A stretch of DNA of 64,000 nt from Chrysophaeum taylorii. Taxonomy: Eukaryota; Sar; Pelagophyceae; Pelagomonadales; Pelagomonadaceae. The notes beneath the pieces were generated by a model. It saw nothing but the letters and a program-made list of their open reading frames with translations, ran no database searches and was not told the origin of the DNA. How positions within the stretch are numbered: the stretch's first letter is position 1; each line of letters starts with the position of its first letter. The stretch is taken from the NCBI GenBank assembly GCA_029834535.1, contig JAQMWT010000011.1, positions 161,531 to 225,530 of the forward strand. Reading direction: 5' to 3'. This document shows positions 48,907-57,875 of this stretch, piece after piece. Both the position numbers and the translations under genes were made by a program.

Positions 48907-49374
48907 ATGATTCTCTTGGTGATGAGCTGCGTGGGCGCGTTGGAGGTCCAGCGCGGCGCGTTTCTAAAGACGGGGAGTCTCGCCCTCGCGTCTGTCGCCG
49001 AGCCGACGGCGTCTGCTGTGTCGAAATCCGTTGACCGCGAGGTTGCGCGGAAGATTCTTCAGATCGAACGGCTGAACGTCGACTCGAACGGCAACGGCGA
49101 CAAGGCAAAGCACCTACCGCAGCTCAAGATCGGAAAAGATGTTGAAGTCTTCGTGCCGCACATCATGGACCCCGAGAAACCACACTACATCCAGTTCATT
49201 TGGCTCAAGGACGAGGGTTCGGATGCGATCGTCGCGGCGAAGAAGTTTGAACCGACCGATCCCTCGCCACCAACGCTCGTTGCCAAGGACATCAAGCCCG
49301 GCACAATGCTCGTCCCCTACGCCTATTGCAATCTCCACGGCCTCTGGATCGGCAACTCGGACGTTGTTGCCTAG
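48907..49374 (+). CDS. Superoxide reductase (neelaredoxin type) with N-terminal leader
   Basis: 155 residues. The C-terminal ~95 residues match superoxide reductase. All five iron ligands can be placed: His69 (KHLPQL), His85 (VPHIMD), His93 (PHYIQFIWL), Cys141 and His144 (AYCNLHGLW). Lys68 matches the catalytic Lys next to the first His, but the Glu that usually precedes it is Ala. The enzyme reduces superoxide to hydrogen peroxide. The N-terminus (MILLVMSCVGALEVQRGAFL then KTGSLALASVAEP) looks like a targeting leader, perhaps signal peptide plus a thylakoid-type segment, so plastid location is possible. It is unusual to see this mainly prokaryotic enzyme in a eukaryotic nuclear setting. Confidence 0.88.
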   Translation: MILLVMSCVGALEVQRGAFLKTGSLALASVAEPTASAVSKSVDREVARKILQIERLNVDSNGNGDKAKHLPQLKIGKDVEVFVPHIMDPEKPHYIQFIWLKDEGSDAIVAAKKFEPTDPSPPTLVAKDIKPGTMLVPYAYCNLHGLWIGNSDVVA

Positions 49375-49755
49375 AGACTCTTTATCCTTTGCTTGAGAAA
49401 CCCTAAAGCGTTTCGTCGTCTGCTGATTAATACATCGCCGCCAGCTCAGTTTTACAGTATGCTGGACACTAAACGGATCGCACAAACGGGAAGTTCAATG
49501 TGCGACCTGTGCTTCTTCCGCATTTTCTTTTAACTCGTGTCGTCGTCGCGTAAAGTAATAATGTAAAGGCTGCTCGTCGGGCTGAAAATTTGAGTTTTCT
49601 GCATCGCTACGACGATTCCAATCGTCGCACCCTCGTTCGTGCCTTACAACAACACAACTATGTCAAGAGCACCCACCTGGGATCAGTTTTGATGGTTGTT
49701 TGGTGATTAATCGTCGTCGTCTTCTTCGAAGTCTTCGTTGAGGAGGGGAATGATC
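49375..49755. other. Downstream region of the superoxide reductase gene
   Basis: No gene. It carries a block at 49470-49503 (cactaaacggatcgcac, gggaagttcaatgtg) and a following tcttccgcattttctttt that match 30478-30650, so part of it is a dispersed repeat. Confidence 0.6.
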
Positions 49756-50110
49756 TCAGACCTTGAACTTGTTGAGGATGTGGCCGTACTTGTTTCGAGC
49801 CCACCACCTAATAAATAAAATAAACAAACAAACTCCCTGTTCGTGCGCAGGGTCACAAGCACGTCCAGCTCCACGTCGCTCAGGAGGGTGTTGCAACACC
49901 CTCGGTCATAACGATGTTGGCAGCTGAGATGATGCGCTCGCAGAAGTCCCCTCTCAGCAGAGGCAGTGTACCGATATTGATTGAACCTCGGGCCATGATG
50001 TCCGGAAGGTGGTAGTCCTGGTTGCCTTGGATTCGCGCGTAGAGCTTGCCGACGTTGAGCATCGTCAGGTCCCAGAGCTTGGGGATTCTTGAGGTTTTGG
50101 AGAAATTTAT
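49756..50110 (-). pseudogene. hAT-type transposase C-terminal remnant
   Basis: Minus-strand pieces give MLNVGKLYARIQGNQDYHLP, INIGTLPLLRGDFCERIISA, ANIVMTEG, then in another frame NTLLSDVELDVLVTLRTNRE, then after a candidate 26-bp intron (49808-49833, GT...AG) WWARNKYGHILNKFKV and stop. The ER(I/V)(I/F)SAA-NIV...LS...LV.LR.N pattern is the hAT dimerisation domain. A 5-bp insertion after MTEG shifts the frame and creates a perfect 20-bp palindrome (49884-49903). No other part of the transposase is seen. Confidence 0.55.
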
Positions 50111-50658
50111 TTATTTCTCCGAGAGGTAGGTAGGTCGGTCGGTCGGTCGGTCGGTCGGTCGGTCGCCAGGAAACTCCTTGGCCACTCAATCGATGCTGCG
50201 AGCGTACTGGAGACCCAGTTCACGAAGAAGACGCGTTCGAACTCCGCATTGAAGTCCGGCACCCCCCCCCTCTGAATCTCCAGTTTGCTGCTGCTGCTGC
50301 TCCTCGGGCTGAGGAATTGACGTTGCCCTCCATAAATTCTTGGCGTGTTAGTCGTCGTACTGGCTGTCCCTGGGCACGATGGCGTTGCCGTCCTCCTCCT
50401 CACCGTCGTCATCACCACCACCACCAACCACCCTCGCTCTCATCCTCCACGTTGTGGCACGCCACCACCACCGGAGGCGACTGACTGCTCCGCGTCGGGA
50501 CTCGGCTTGGCCGTCGCATGCCATAAAAAACCGCGGCAATTATCACCTGAATGAAGGTCCGTTGTATTCTCCCAACGGAGTTAAGGATCCCGCGCGAGAA
50601 GCGGGAAAAAAAAAATTCAACACTAATTCGTGTTGTTGTTGTTGTTGTTAGTTAGGGG
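50111..50658. other. Intergenic, simple repeats
   Basis: It holds a (GGTC)n tract at 50133-50163 and a (TTG)n tract at 50629-50648 directly before the PH-domain gene. No gene is recognised. Confidence 0.6.
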
Positions 50659-52272
50659 ATGGCTTTCATGCACATGCAGGGGTGGGTGAAGCGGAAAGTG
50701 AAGCAGAACGACACGTGGGTGCGGCGGTGGCTGGAGGTGGACAGGCACTTGTTGTACTCGTACCAGGCGTGCCCCGCGGAGACGGCGCAGGCGCGGGTGA
50801 TCAACATGCTGGACTTGCGGAAGACCAAGGAGATTCGCCTCGTGGAGGGCGACGCGACGCTGTTTTGCATCGTGCCGTTGTCTGCCGACAACTCGCACCC
50901 GGGGTACTTGATGTGGGTCGACACGCCGCAGATGGCGCAGGACTGGGTGACGGGTCTGAACAAGGTGAGGGAGCGCGGGCTCGAACAGAGTCCGTTGGAG
51001 GAGGAAACGGCCGTGCTCAAGCAGCCTTTGACGCCGGTGATCGAGGACCCGACGCCAGCATTTTTCCAGGTGTTTTTGGAGGCCGTCCGCGAGTCGTGGA
51101 GCAGCGAGAAGACGTTGGAAAAGCTCGCGCCGTCGATAACCGACTCGCACGAGCTGTGCCTGTTCTTCTCGGCGGCGAGTTCCGCGCACAAGCATGGCGA
51201 CATCACAAACGAGGAAAAGCGGAAGATGATCGGGGACGTGTTGTCGCGGGCCGACGCGAGCGCCCTGAAATTGGTGTTGGGCAAGGCCGAGCGCGACGGG
51301 ATCGTCGATCGAGACGAGGCCGATCGCCTTCGCAACAACCCGGACGCTTCCGAAGAGCGTTCCAAGTCGCTGGTGGCGCGGATAACCTCCCTCGAGCTCA
51401 CCGAGGAGCTCGCCGGACACGCGCGGAGTCTGGCGAGGTGTACGCGGGCATTCAAGGATGGCGCCGCGCCTCTCGAGTACGCGGGACGAGTCGACGACGA
51501 GCTCGCGACCTTGAAGGCAGCCTGCCACCTCGAGCGTCGGGCGGCGGCGGGGCTCTTGTCCTCGGTCGTCGGTGCGCTCACTTTTGGGGTCGAGATCGGC
51601 ATCGTCGACGCCGAAAAGGGCGTTCTCGGGGTCGACCTGAGCGCCGTCGTCGATTTCTCGGACACGCGACACTTGATCGACGCCGTCAAAATCGACGACG
51701 AGGTTGGACCGCGTCTCGAGTATGCCTGGTTCGCGGCCCCACTGCGGTGGATTGTCGAGAACCGCAAGATCGACGTCAAGTACCTCCCCGCGTGCGCGTT
51801 CCTCAAGACGATCGCCGTCGCCAACGACGACAAACCAGCAGAACAGGAGCCAGACGACGAGGACGAGGCGGCATCCATCGCACATCTCGAGGAGACGCCG
51901 CCGCCTCCTCCCGCGGCCGTCGGGGAGAAACTTGTCCCTGCGGTATCGTCTTCGGTCGACAGTCCCGTCTTCAACTTTTCGAGCGCCGAGGCTGCGTTTG
52001 AAGCTCTAAAGCGCGAGCTCAGCTGCGAGGAGGCGGTCGAACTCGAACCCGACGAAGACTTTGTCATGGCCTTTGAAAACTGCTTCAGCGAGGTCGACTT
52101 CGACTTGCTTGGCGACGAGGTCAGGGCTGCCTTTGTTGCCAAGCTCAAAAATCGCAACGGTCGCGTCAGCCGCCTCTCCTGGAAAAACTTTTACAACAAA
52201 TGGCAGAAGGCTAACATGCCGCTCCCAAAGTACATCGCCTCCCGTGCTACCAACAAGAAGATTTCTTTCTAG
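50659..52272 (+). CDS. PH-domain protein
   Basis: 537 residues from an ATG. Residues 5-112 are a pleckstrin-homology domain: MQGWVKRKVKQNDTWVRRWL at the start, DLRKTKEIRLVEGDATLFCI in the middle and TPQMAQDWVTGLNKVRE at the C-terminal helix with its conserved Trp. PH domains bind phosphoinositides or proteins. The remainder is helical (AAPLRWIVENRKIDVKYL and others), with an acidic/proline linker near 400-425 and a helical C-terminus ending KYIASRATNKKISF. No catalytic domain is recognised. No intron needed. Confidence 0.85.
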   Translation: MAFMHMQGWVKRKVKQNDTWVRRWLEVDRHLLYSYQACPAETAQARVINMLDLRKTKEIRLVEGDATLFCIVPLSADNSHPGYLMWVDTPQMAQDWVTGLNKVRERGLEQSPLEEETAVLKQPLTPVIEDPTPAFFQVFLEAVRESWSSEKTLEKLAPSITDSHELCLFFSAASSAHKHGDITNEEKRKMIGDVLSRADASALKLVLGKAERDGIVDRDEADRLRNNPDASEERSKSLVARITSLELTEELAGHARSLARCTRAFKDGAAPLEYAGRVDDELATLKAACHLERRAAAGLLSSVVGALTFGVEIGIVDAEKGVLGVDLSAVVDFSDTRHLIDAVKIDDEVGPRLEYAWFAAPLRWIVENRKIDVKYLPACAFLKTIAVANDDKPAEQEPDDEDEAASIAHLEETPPPPPAAVGEKLVPAVSSSVDSPVFNFSSAEAAFEALKRELSCEEAVELEPDEDFVMAFENCFSEVDFDLLGDEVRAAFVAKLKNRNGRVSRLSWKNFYNKWQKANMPLPKYIASRATNKKISF

Positions 52273-52547
52273 AAGAAGGAGGAGGAGGAGGAGGAGGAAA
52301 AGATCCTCATTCCCCCCTCCCGGCGCCCTCTATCTATTTTTTTCTTTCTTCTTTGAGGGCACCCAACCCCCAATTATATACACATCTCCCAAAAAAAAAC
52401 CGGCGCGCCGGTTTTTGTTTCGGATGAGCACCGACGACGACGACGACGACACGTGACAAAAATGATGTGGGGAGGCAGGCAGGCAGGTTTTTTATGACGA
52501 CTGGGAGAAAGCGTCCGTCGAAACAAACCCTCGTCGTACAACGGATC
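52273..52547. other. Short intergenic with palindrome and microsatellites
   Basis: It contains (GGA)n at 52276-52300, the 22-bp palindrome at 52395-52416, a (GAC)n run at 52431-52450 and (GGCA)n at 52472-52486. The frame of the next gene is open from 52467 but the supported start is 52548. Confidence 0.6.
52395..52416. repeat. Perfect 22-bp palindrome
   Basis: aaaaaccggcg/cgccggttttt with no spacer, flanked by more A on the left. In RNA it would fold into a GC-rich hairpin followed by U, like a bacterial terminator, but here it lies about 120 bp past a eukaryotic stop codon. Confidence 0.9.
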
Positions 52548-53162
52548 ATGTCTTCTTATATCCGCGTCTCCGAGGACGACACGCTCCTGGACGAGGACTG
52601 CAGCGACGAGAAGGTGGTCCTTAAGCGAGAATACAAACGGTCGACATGTTGCTCTTGCGTCGACCTCATCAGCTGTTTGCGTCGGTGCTGCGCATCGCCG
52701 AAATTCATAGTTTGTCTGAGCCTGGCGAGTATGGCCGTTGCGTTCGTGCTCCTCGCGGGCGTCGTCGTCATGGCGCGAGCCCTCGATGGCGAGATCGATT
52801 TTGCCCTGCAAGCCGTCGCTCTCTCGGCAGCGCTTTTGATAGGCAGTGCCGTGTTTTCCACCTGTTCTGGATCATCTCGGACGTTTGTTTCTTGTCTCGT
52901 ACTCCCGAGCAATCTCGTGCAGCTGTCGACGGCCGTCTTTCTGGTGGCGGCGCGCGAAAAGGACCTCGAGCGCCGCGCCGCGAGGAGCCTCGGCAACGCG
53001 CCGAGAATCGCGGCGTTCTTGTTGCTCTTCGGCGTGATGCTCGATTTCCTTCGCCGCCGCGCGCTGCAAAACCTCCAGTCAAACCCCGGCCGAACGGCCG
53101 ACGCTGTCCGGGTCAAGTACGCCGCCCCGCCGGACGACGACCCCTCACTCATTTCCTTGTAG
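52548..53162 (+). CDS. Small multi-pass membrane protein
   Basis: Chosen ATG 52548 (MSSYIRVSEDDTLLDEDCSD) gives about 204 residues. A Cys-rich segment (STCCSCVDLISCLRRCCAS) leads into four hydrophobic segments: FIVCLSLASMAVAFVLLAGV, FALQAVALSAALLIGSAVF, SCLVLPSNLVQLSTAVFLVA and IAAFLLLFGVMLDFL. The tail is polar (PPDDDPSLISL). No family is recognised; the tetraspan layout and Cys cluster suggest a palmitoylated tetraspan-type protein. Confidence 0.65.
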   Translation: MSSYIRVSEDDTLLDEDCSDEKVVLKREYKRSTCCSCVDLISCLRRCCASPKFIVCLSLASMAVAFVLLAGVVVMARALDGEIDFALQAVALSAALLIGSAVFSTCSGSSRTFVSCLVLPSNLVQLSTAVFLVAAREKDLERRAARSLGNAPRIAAFLLLFGVMLDFLRRRALQNLQSNPGRTADAVRVKYAAPPDDDPSLISL

Positions 53163-53315
53163 GCGAACTTTGTTTGTTTCTTATGTATATGGGTCCGTCT
53201 GACCGTACGATTATGAGACCAAACCTCTCTCTCTTGAAAGAAGAGCGGCGAGGGCTCGACACAGTATTTTGCGGTTGGTGGTTGTCCCGAGATTCATATA
53301 ACCACGACTCTCCCG

Positions 53316-53365
53316 ACGACGACGACGATTAAAATTTTCGTCGTCGTCGTCGTCGTCGTCGTCAA
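53316..53365. repeat. (GAC)n/(GTC)n inverted repeat
   Basis: A stem of gacgacgacgacga and its complement tcgtcgtcgtcgtc around a ttaaaattt core, followed by more GTC units; 55-100 bp upstream of the Rab start. Confidence 0.85.
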
Positions 53366-53418
53366 ACCCTAGTACGTGAATGATTACTAAAAATAACCCT
53401 AATTATTCGGCAGAAAAC

Positions 53419-53982
53419 ATGATGGAAGAGGTGGTGGTAAAAATCAACGTGATCGGGGACCTTGGCGTCGGGAAGTCGAGTTTGCTGGGCAAGTTCTGCG
53501 GTGGTCCGACGGTGGGGATGGACATCTGCGAGAAGCACGTGGTGATCAACCGGCGGAAGGTGGTGCTCCAGTGCTGGGATACCGCTGGTCAGGAGCGGTA
53601 CCGGACGATAAGCTCGAGCTACTACCGCGGTGTTCACGGCGTGATTGTTGTGTTCGACGTGTCAGCGCGCGAGTCGTTCAGCAACGTGAAGCAGTGGCTT
53701 CACGAGGTGGACCGGTACGCGCACCAGGATGTCCGCAAGGTGATAGTGGGAAACAAGTGCGATTTGACAGAGGAGCGGTGGATTTCGACGCACCAGGCCC
53801 AGGAGTTGGCGGCGTCGATCGGGGTGGAGTATGTCGAGACGTCGGCCAAGACGGGGCGGAACGTCGAGTTGGTCTTCGAGATAATCGCGGCCCAGGCCCT
53901 CACCTGGTTCGACGAGACGCCCGGGCTCAGAAAGAAGAAGAAGAAAAAAAAGAAGATAGCGCAAGAAGGGGGGTGTTGCTAA
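53419..53982 (+). CDS. Rab GTPase (Rab1/Ypt1-like)
   Basis: 187 residues from MMEEVVVKINVIG. All G boxes are present: GDLGVGKSS (13-21), Thr31 in PTVGMD, WDTAGQERYRT (53-63), GNKCDL (111-116) and ETSAK (140-144). SYYRGVHGVIVVFDVSARES and NVKQWLHEVDRYA are Rab1/8-like. The C-terminus ends GGCC for double geranylgeranylation, after eight Lys. The helix 1/switch I stretch between the P-loop Lys and the switch Thr is about seven residues shorter than in normal Rab proteins. Such proteins direct vesicle traffic, Rab1 between ER and Golgi. Its stop is 27 bp before the STE24 start. Confidence 0.93.
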   Translation: MMEEVVVKINVIGDLGVGKSSLLGKFCGGPTVGMDICEKHVVINRRKVVLQCWDTAGQERYRTISSSYYRGVHGVIVVFDVSARESFSNVKQWLHEVDRYAHQDVRKVIVGNKCDLTEERWISTHQAQELAASIGVEYVETSAKTGRNVELVFEIIAAQALTWFDETPGLRKKKKKKKKIAQEGGCC

Positions 53983-54009
53983 GGGTTTAGGATTCGAAAA
54001 GAAGACCAG

Positions 54010-55380
54010 ATGGCGATTATCCCATATTACCGGCAGGATGGCCACGAGGACGCCGCGGTGCCGTACTTGATGGTGAGCCTGATCTTCGGCTTTGTGCTGC
54101 ACTTGTGGGAGAGCTACCTCGACTTCCGGCAGCACGTGCGGACCCGGGAGCGCGGAGACAAGGTCCCCCCCGAACTCCGGACGCTCGTCGCGAAGCTGGA
54201 GGGGGATCTCCTTTCGGAGCTGGAGGAGAAGGCGCCTGCCGTCCAGGCATACGCTTTAGCGAAGTCGCGGTTCAAGTTTGTCGCGGGAACTTGGGAGCTC
54301 TTGCAGTCGACGATGCTGGCGTGCGCTGGCGCGCACGCGTTCGTCTGGGACCGATGCGCTTTGACCGACGGAGAAATCAAAAATTCGCTCGTGTTTTGCG
54401 CCGCGTGGGTCTTGTATTCGACAGTCACGTCGCTTCCGTTCGAGGCGTATTCGACGTTTGTGATCGAGCAAAAACACGGATTTAACAAAACCACGGTATC
54501 TTTATTTTTTATCGATAAAGTAAAAACTCTCGCGTTGACGGCCGCGTTGGGTGGTCCCGTCGTCGCGGCGCTCCTCGGGATCATACGTGCCGTGGGACCC
54601 CAGTTCCTCGCTGTCTACGTTGGAGCGTTTATGCTTTGTGTGTCGTTGTTTTTTGTCACCATCTTTCCCGTCTGGATTCAACCGCTATTCAACAAGTACG
54701 AACCTTTGGAGGACGGCGAGCTCCGCGCGGCCATCGAAGACCTCGCCGCCTCGGTCCATTACCCGCTCTACAAGCTCTTTACGGTCGACGGTTCGCTGCG
54801 GTCGTCGCACTCCAACGCTTACATGTACGGTTTTTTTAAATTCAAGCGCATAGTCTTGTACGACACGCTGTTGAAGCAAGCTAAGACCGACGAAATCGTC
54901 GCCATCCTCGCCCACGAGCTCGGCCACTGGAGTCACGGCCACACGGTGGTCGGGTTTGTGGTGATGCAGCTCTACACTCTCGCCTCTTTTTCGGCCTTTT
55001 CGAAAGCGATGGCAGACCCTTCCCTCTACCGGTCCTTTGGGTTCCGCGCTTCGGGCGCCACCCCGACCGCGGGCGCCCCCGTGGTCGTGGGCTTGTTTTT
55101 GTTCTTCACCACGCTCTGGGAGCCCGTGGACCACCTCCTCTCCTTCCTCCTCACCATCAACTCGCGCCGCATGGAGTTCCAGGCCGACCAGTACGCCGTC
55201 CACCTCGACAAGGCCGACCCCCTCCAGAGCGGCCTCGTAAAAATTCACGCCAAAAACCTCTCCAACTTGGACCCGGACCCGTGGTACTCGACCTACCACC
55301 ACTCCCACCCCCCCCTCCTCCAGCGCCTCGCGGCCATCACCTCCAACAACAAGAAGAAGCCGACGAAGAAGTCAGACTAA
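54010..55380 (+). CDS. STE24: CAAX prenyl protease 1 (STE24/ZMPSTE24 family)
   Basis: 456 residues, the normal family length. Zinc motif H302-E-L-G-H306 (LAHELGHWSHGH) with third ligand Glu389 (RRMEFQADQYA). Other family landmarks are LPFEAYSTFVIEQKHGFNK and SRRMEFQAD; seven or so membrane segments are visible (for example LFLFFTTLWEPVDHLLSFLL). The enzyme sits in the ER membrane and removes the last three residues of farnesylated CAAX proteins, and helps clear translocons. The C-terminus is Lys-rich (NNKKKPTKKSD). Its stop codon directly abuts the stop codon of the convergent VPS29 gene. Confidence 0.95.
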   Translation: MAIIPYYRQDGHEDAAVPYLMVSLIFGFVLHLWESYLDFRQHVRTRERGDKVPPELRTLVAKLEGDLLSELEEKAPAVQAYALAKSRFKFVAGTWELLQSTMLACAGAHAFVWDRCALTDGEIKNSLVFCAAWVLYSTVTSLPFEAYSTFVIEQKHGFNKTTVSLFFIDKVKTLALTAALGGPVVAALLGIIRAVGPQFLAVYVGAFMLCVSLFFVTIFPVWIQPLFNKYEPLEDGELRAAIEDLAASVHYPLYKLFTVDGSLRSSHSNAYMYGFFKFKRIVLYDTLLKQAKTDEIVAILAHELGHWSHGHTVVGFVVMQLYTLASFSAFSKAMADPSLYRSFGFRASGATPTAGAPVVVGLFLFFTTLWEPVDHLLSFLLTINSRRMEFQADQYAVHLDKADPLQSGLVKIHAKNLSNLDPDPWYSTYHHSHPPLLQRLAAITSNNKKKPTKKSD

Positions 55381-55938
55381 CTACTTCTGGAACTCGGACT
55401 TGGAGACGTCGACGGTGTCGCCGAGAAGTTGGTAGACGTAGGTCACGACCTTGTTTCCTTGGATCGCGAGGAGAATGAACGAAGGCGTCACGTCGGCGTG
55501 GAGGCTCGAGTAGGCCCCCGTAATACTTCCCGGGTTGATGAACCACTTGCCGTCAAATTCGTTCACCTCGTTCTTGTGCGTGTGCCCCGTGATCAGGATG
55601 TCGACGTCGAGACGTCGCTGGAACATTCCAAGACTGTGCGGATCGCCCCAGGGCGCGATCTGGTGCCCGTGCATCACCCCTATGCGAAACTGTCCGATCT
55701 GCACCACCTTTGACTCGGGAAAGGATCCTTCGTCGAGGTCGCCGGATACCATGTGCACGTTCGGAGCGAGCGTCCGCAAGCCCTCGTACTGGTCCTTCGA
55801 GTTTCCCGTACAAATAACGTGTTGCATCTTGTTCGGTACCAACATCCGCTGGAACTTCTCGGGGATGAACGCGGCGCGGTGGGGGATGTGCGCGTCCCCA
55901 AGAACCAACACGAGCTCACCAAAGTCCTTCCCTGCCAT
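55381..55938 (-). CDS. VPS29: Retromer subunit VPS29
   Basis: 185 residues, full length. Phosphoesterase-like fold with LVLGDAHIPHRAAFIPEKF, HVICTGN, VHMVSGDLDEGSFPES, IGVMHGHQIAPWGD, ILITGHTHKNEVNEF and INPGSITGAY. VPS29 is a scaffold of the retromer coat that returns cargo from endosomes to the Golgi. It ends VVTYVYQLLGDTVDVSKSEF, as usual for the family. The start ATG is unambiguous. Confidence 0.97.
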   Translation of the reverse strand: MAGKDFGELVLVLGDAHIPHRAAFIPEKFQRMLVPNKMQHVICTGNSKDQYEGLRTLAPNVHMVSGDLDEGSFPESKVVQIGQFRIGVMHGHQIAPWGDPHSLGMFQRRLDVDILITGHTHKNEVNEFDGKWFINPGSITGAYSSLHADVTPSFILLAIQGNKVVTYVYQLLGDTVDVSKSEFQK

Positions 55939-56032
55939 CTCTCGCGTGATAATCGCCGAACCTAACCTCTCTCTGATAAGAAAAAAATAAATAGTCCTAC
56001 TTTATACAACAAACTGGGTGCTGCTGCAAAAA

Positions 56033-57875
56033 ATGGTTCGTTATGCACGAATCGACGACGACGACGACGATAATCAAGGCCGCTACTATCCGGCAAGCCG
56101 ATGCTTCATTCTTTTGCTTGGGGTCGCCGCCATTATTTCATCGAGGTGGTGGTGGTGGTGGATAGCGACAAAAAAAAACACAATCCTTTCAATATCATCG
56201 TCATCAGAAGATGAGGAGGTGCTCAACGTCGAGATCTCAAACTTGTACGAAGTTGCGGCTCGTCGCAAGATCGGCGATGGTCTCTACCCCTACGAATACC
56301 TCGCCGAAATCCACCGCGAAACCACGCTCCGAGCGACGCCGGGAGTCGCGTGCGAGTGGGAGTTGGACGACGAGACGATCGTAACGGGGTGCGTCGCGAC
56401 GCGCGTCTGGACGTCGGTCGGTCAGAAAATCGTGCGGGTGACTGCCGACGCCACAAAACAGCGGGAAATTCGAGTTTACGTCAAGTACGTGCGCCGCGAG
56501 CTTAGGGAACTCGACGTTGACGACAGAGAACGTTATTTGTCGGCCGTCGCGATTCTGTACCGAGTCGACACCGACGTCGGGGCTAGGCAATGGGGTCCTA
56601 ACTACAAGTCGGCGGCTTGGCTCGTGCGCGAACACCTCTATGGCGCGGCCTCTCGGGAGTGCGACCATTGGCACGACGACGCCGGATTCCTTAACCACCA
56701 CGTCGGCATCACTTTTCAGTTCGAACGCAGCATTCAAGCCGTCGACGCGGCCGTTTCCGCGAGCTATTGGGACTACACCATCGACGCGTCCGAGTCTTTC
56801 TCAAAATCCCTCGTGTTTGCCACGACCTGGTTTGGCCCCGCGAGTCCGCCCTCGGATTCTCACGTCGTCGACTCGGGCAGATTCGCCTACGCGCCAGTCC
56901 CTTTTTCGTCTTCTTCTTTCTCGACGATCAAAAACCCGTATGGACTTCTCCGGAGCCCGTGGAACACCAATCCCGTGCCCTACTTGCTCCGCTTCGACCA
57001 GGTCCTCGGCATGAAGCACGACGGATACCTTTTAACTACGTGCGAGGACTTCGCCGCGACGCTCGACGACGACGAAAAAACCTCGCTTTCGGTCATCGTC
57101 TCGCGACTCAACGGCAAGCTCCACGGCCCCATCCACATCATGATTGGGGGTCACTGGTGGTTCGACAACAACACCGCCTCCTGGCTCGGCACGACCGAGG
57201 GCGCCCGCTCGCGCGCCCTTCTCGCCTCGAAATTCCTCTGGAGACAGGGGTATTTAAGATGCCCCGAAACCTGCTCGGCCGACGCCGACTTTCGCGCCTG
57301 CGCCTGTTCCTGTCCGGCCGCCGACGACGCTTACCAGGTCCTCCGCAACTCGGGTCTCCTCGACATCAACAAATCCTGGCGGTCGCCGGAAAAAAACGAC
57401 TGGCGAAAAATCCTCGAGTTTCTCTGCCACGTTGGCCACCCCGGCGACATGTTTACTTCCGCCGCGCCCCAGGACCCCATCTTCTGGCCACTCCACGGCA
57501 ACGCCGAGCGCTTCGTCCACCTCGTTCGTCTCCTCCGCGCCCGCGGCGAAAAAGTTTCGACGAACGTGGGGCTACGCGCACGTCACCAACGGTCTCGACT
57601 CTGACACTCGCGTCGTCTGCGACTGGACGAACGTCGCCGGCATGCAGAGGCCGACCTGCGACCGAGGCGAGACCTGCCCCGGCCACAAGAAAAACGATCT
57701 CCTCCCCTTTCGTCGCGGCCTTTTCGACGACGACGACGACGACGACGAGAGGCACCTGACCAACGCGGAGTTTTATAACTTGACCTCGCCCCTCAACCCC
57801 GACCTCCCCTACGTCTACGACCGCCTCACCTACTGGCCCGCCTGCCGAGACCAGACCATCTGGCACCACCGTTAG
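56033..57875 (+). CDS. Tyrosinase-like type 3 copper protein, with one frameshift
   Basis: ATG 56033 (MVRYARIDDDDDDNQ). A hydrophobic anchor follows (CFILLLGVAAIISSRWWWWW). The CuA-like region reads ECDHWHDDAGFLNHHVGITF and the CuB region LHGPIHIMIGGHWW followed by AAPQDPIFWPLHGNAERFVH. A Cys-rich stretch (CPETCSADADFRACACSCP) lies between. Family members oxidise phenols using two coppers. At the A5 run near 57549-57553 the frame must shift to continue as KKFRRTWGYAHVTNGLDSDT and on to 57875; otherwise it stops at 57604. Most likely an indel in the sequence or a recent lesion. The tail has poly-Asp and ends CRDQTIWHHR. Confidence 0.85.

Noticed and set aside
50652-52157. Minus-strand frame of about 500 codons opposite the PH-domain gene, plus a 439-codon plus frame
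   Set aside because: Both are shadows; they are rich in Ser or Arg and lack any motif, while the 50659 frame carries a clear PH domain.
56767-57759. 330-codon plus frame inside the tyrosinase gene
   Set aside because: It is Arg/Pro-rich and out of frame with the copper-binding motifs.
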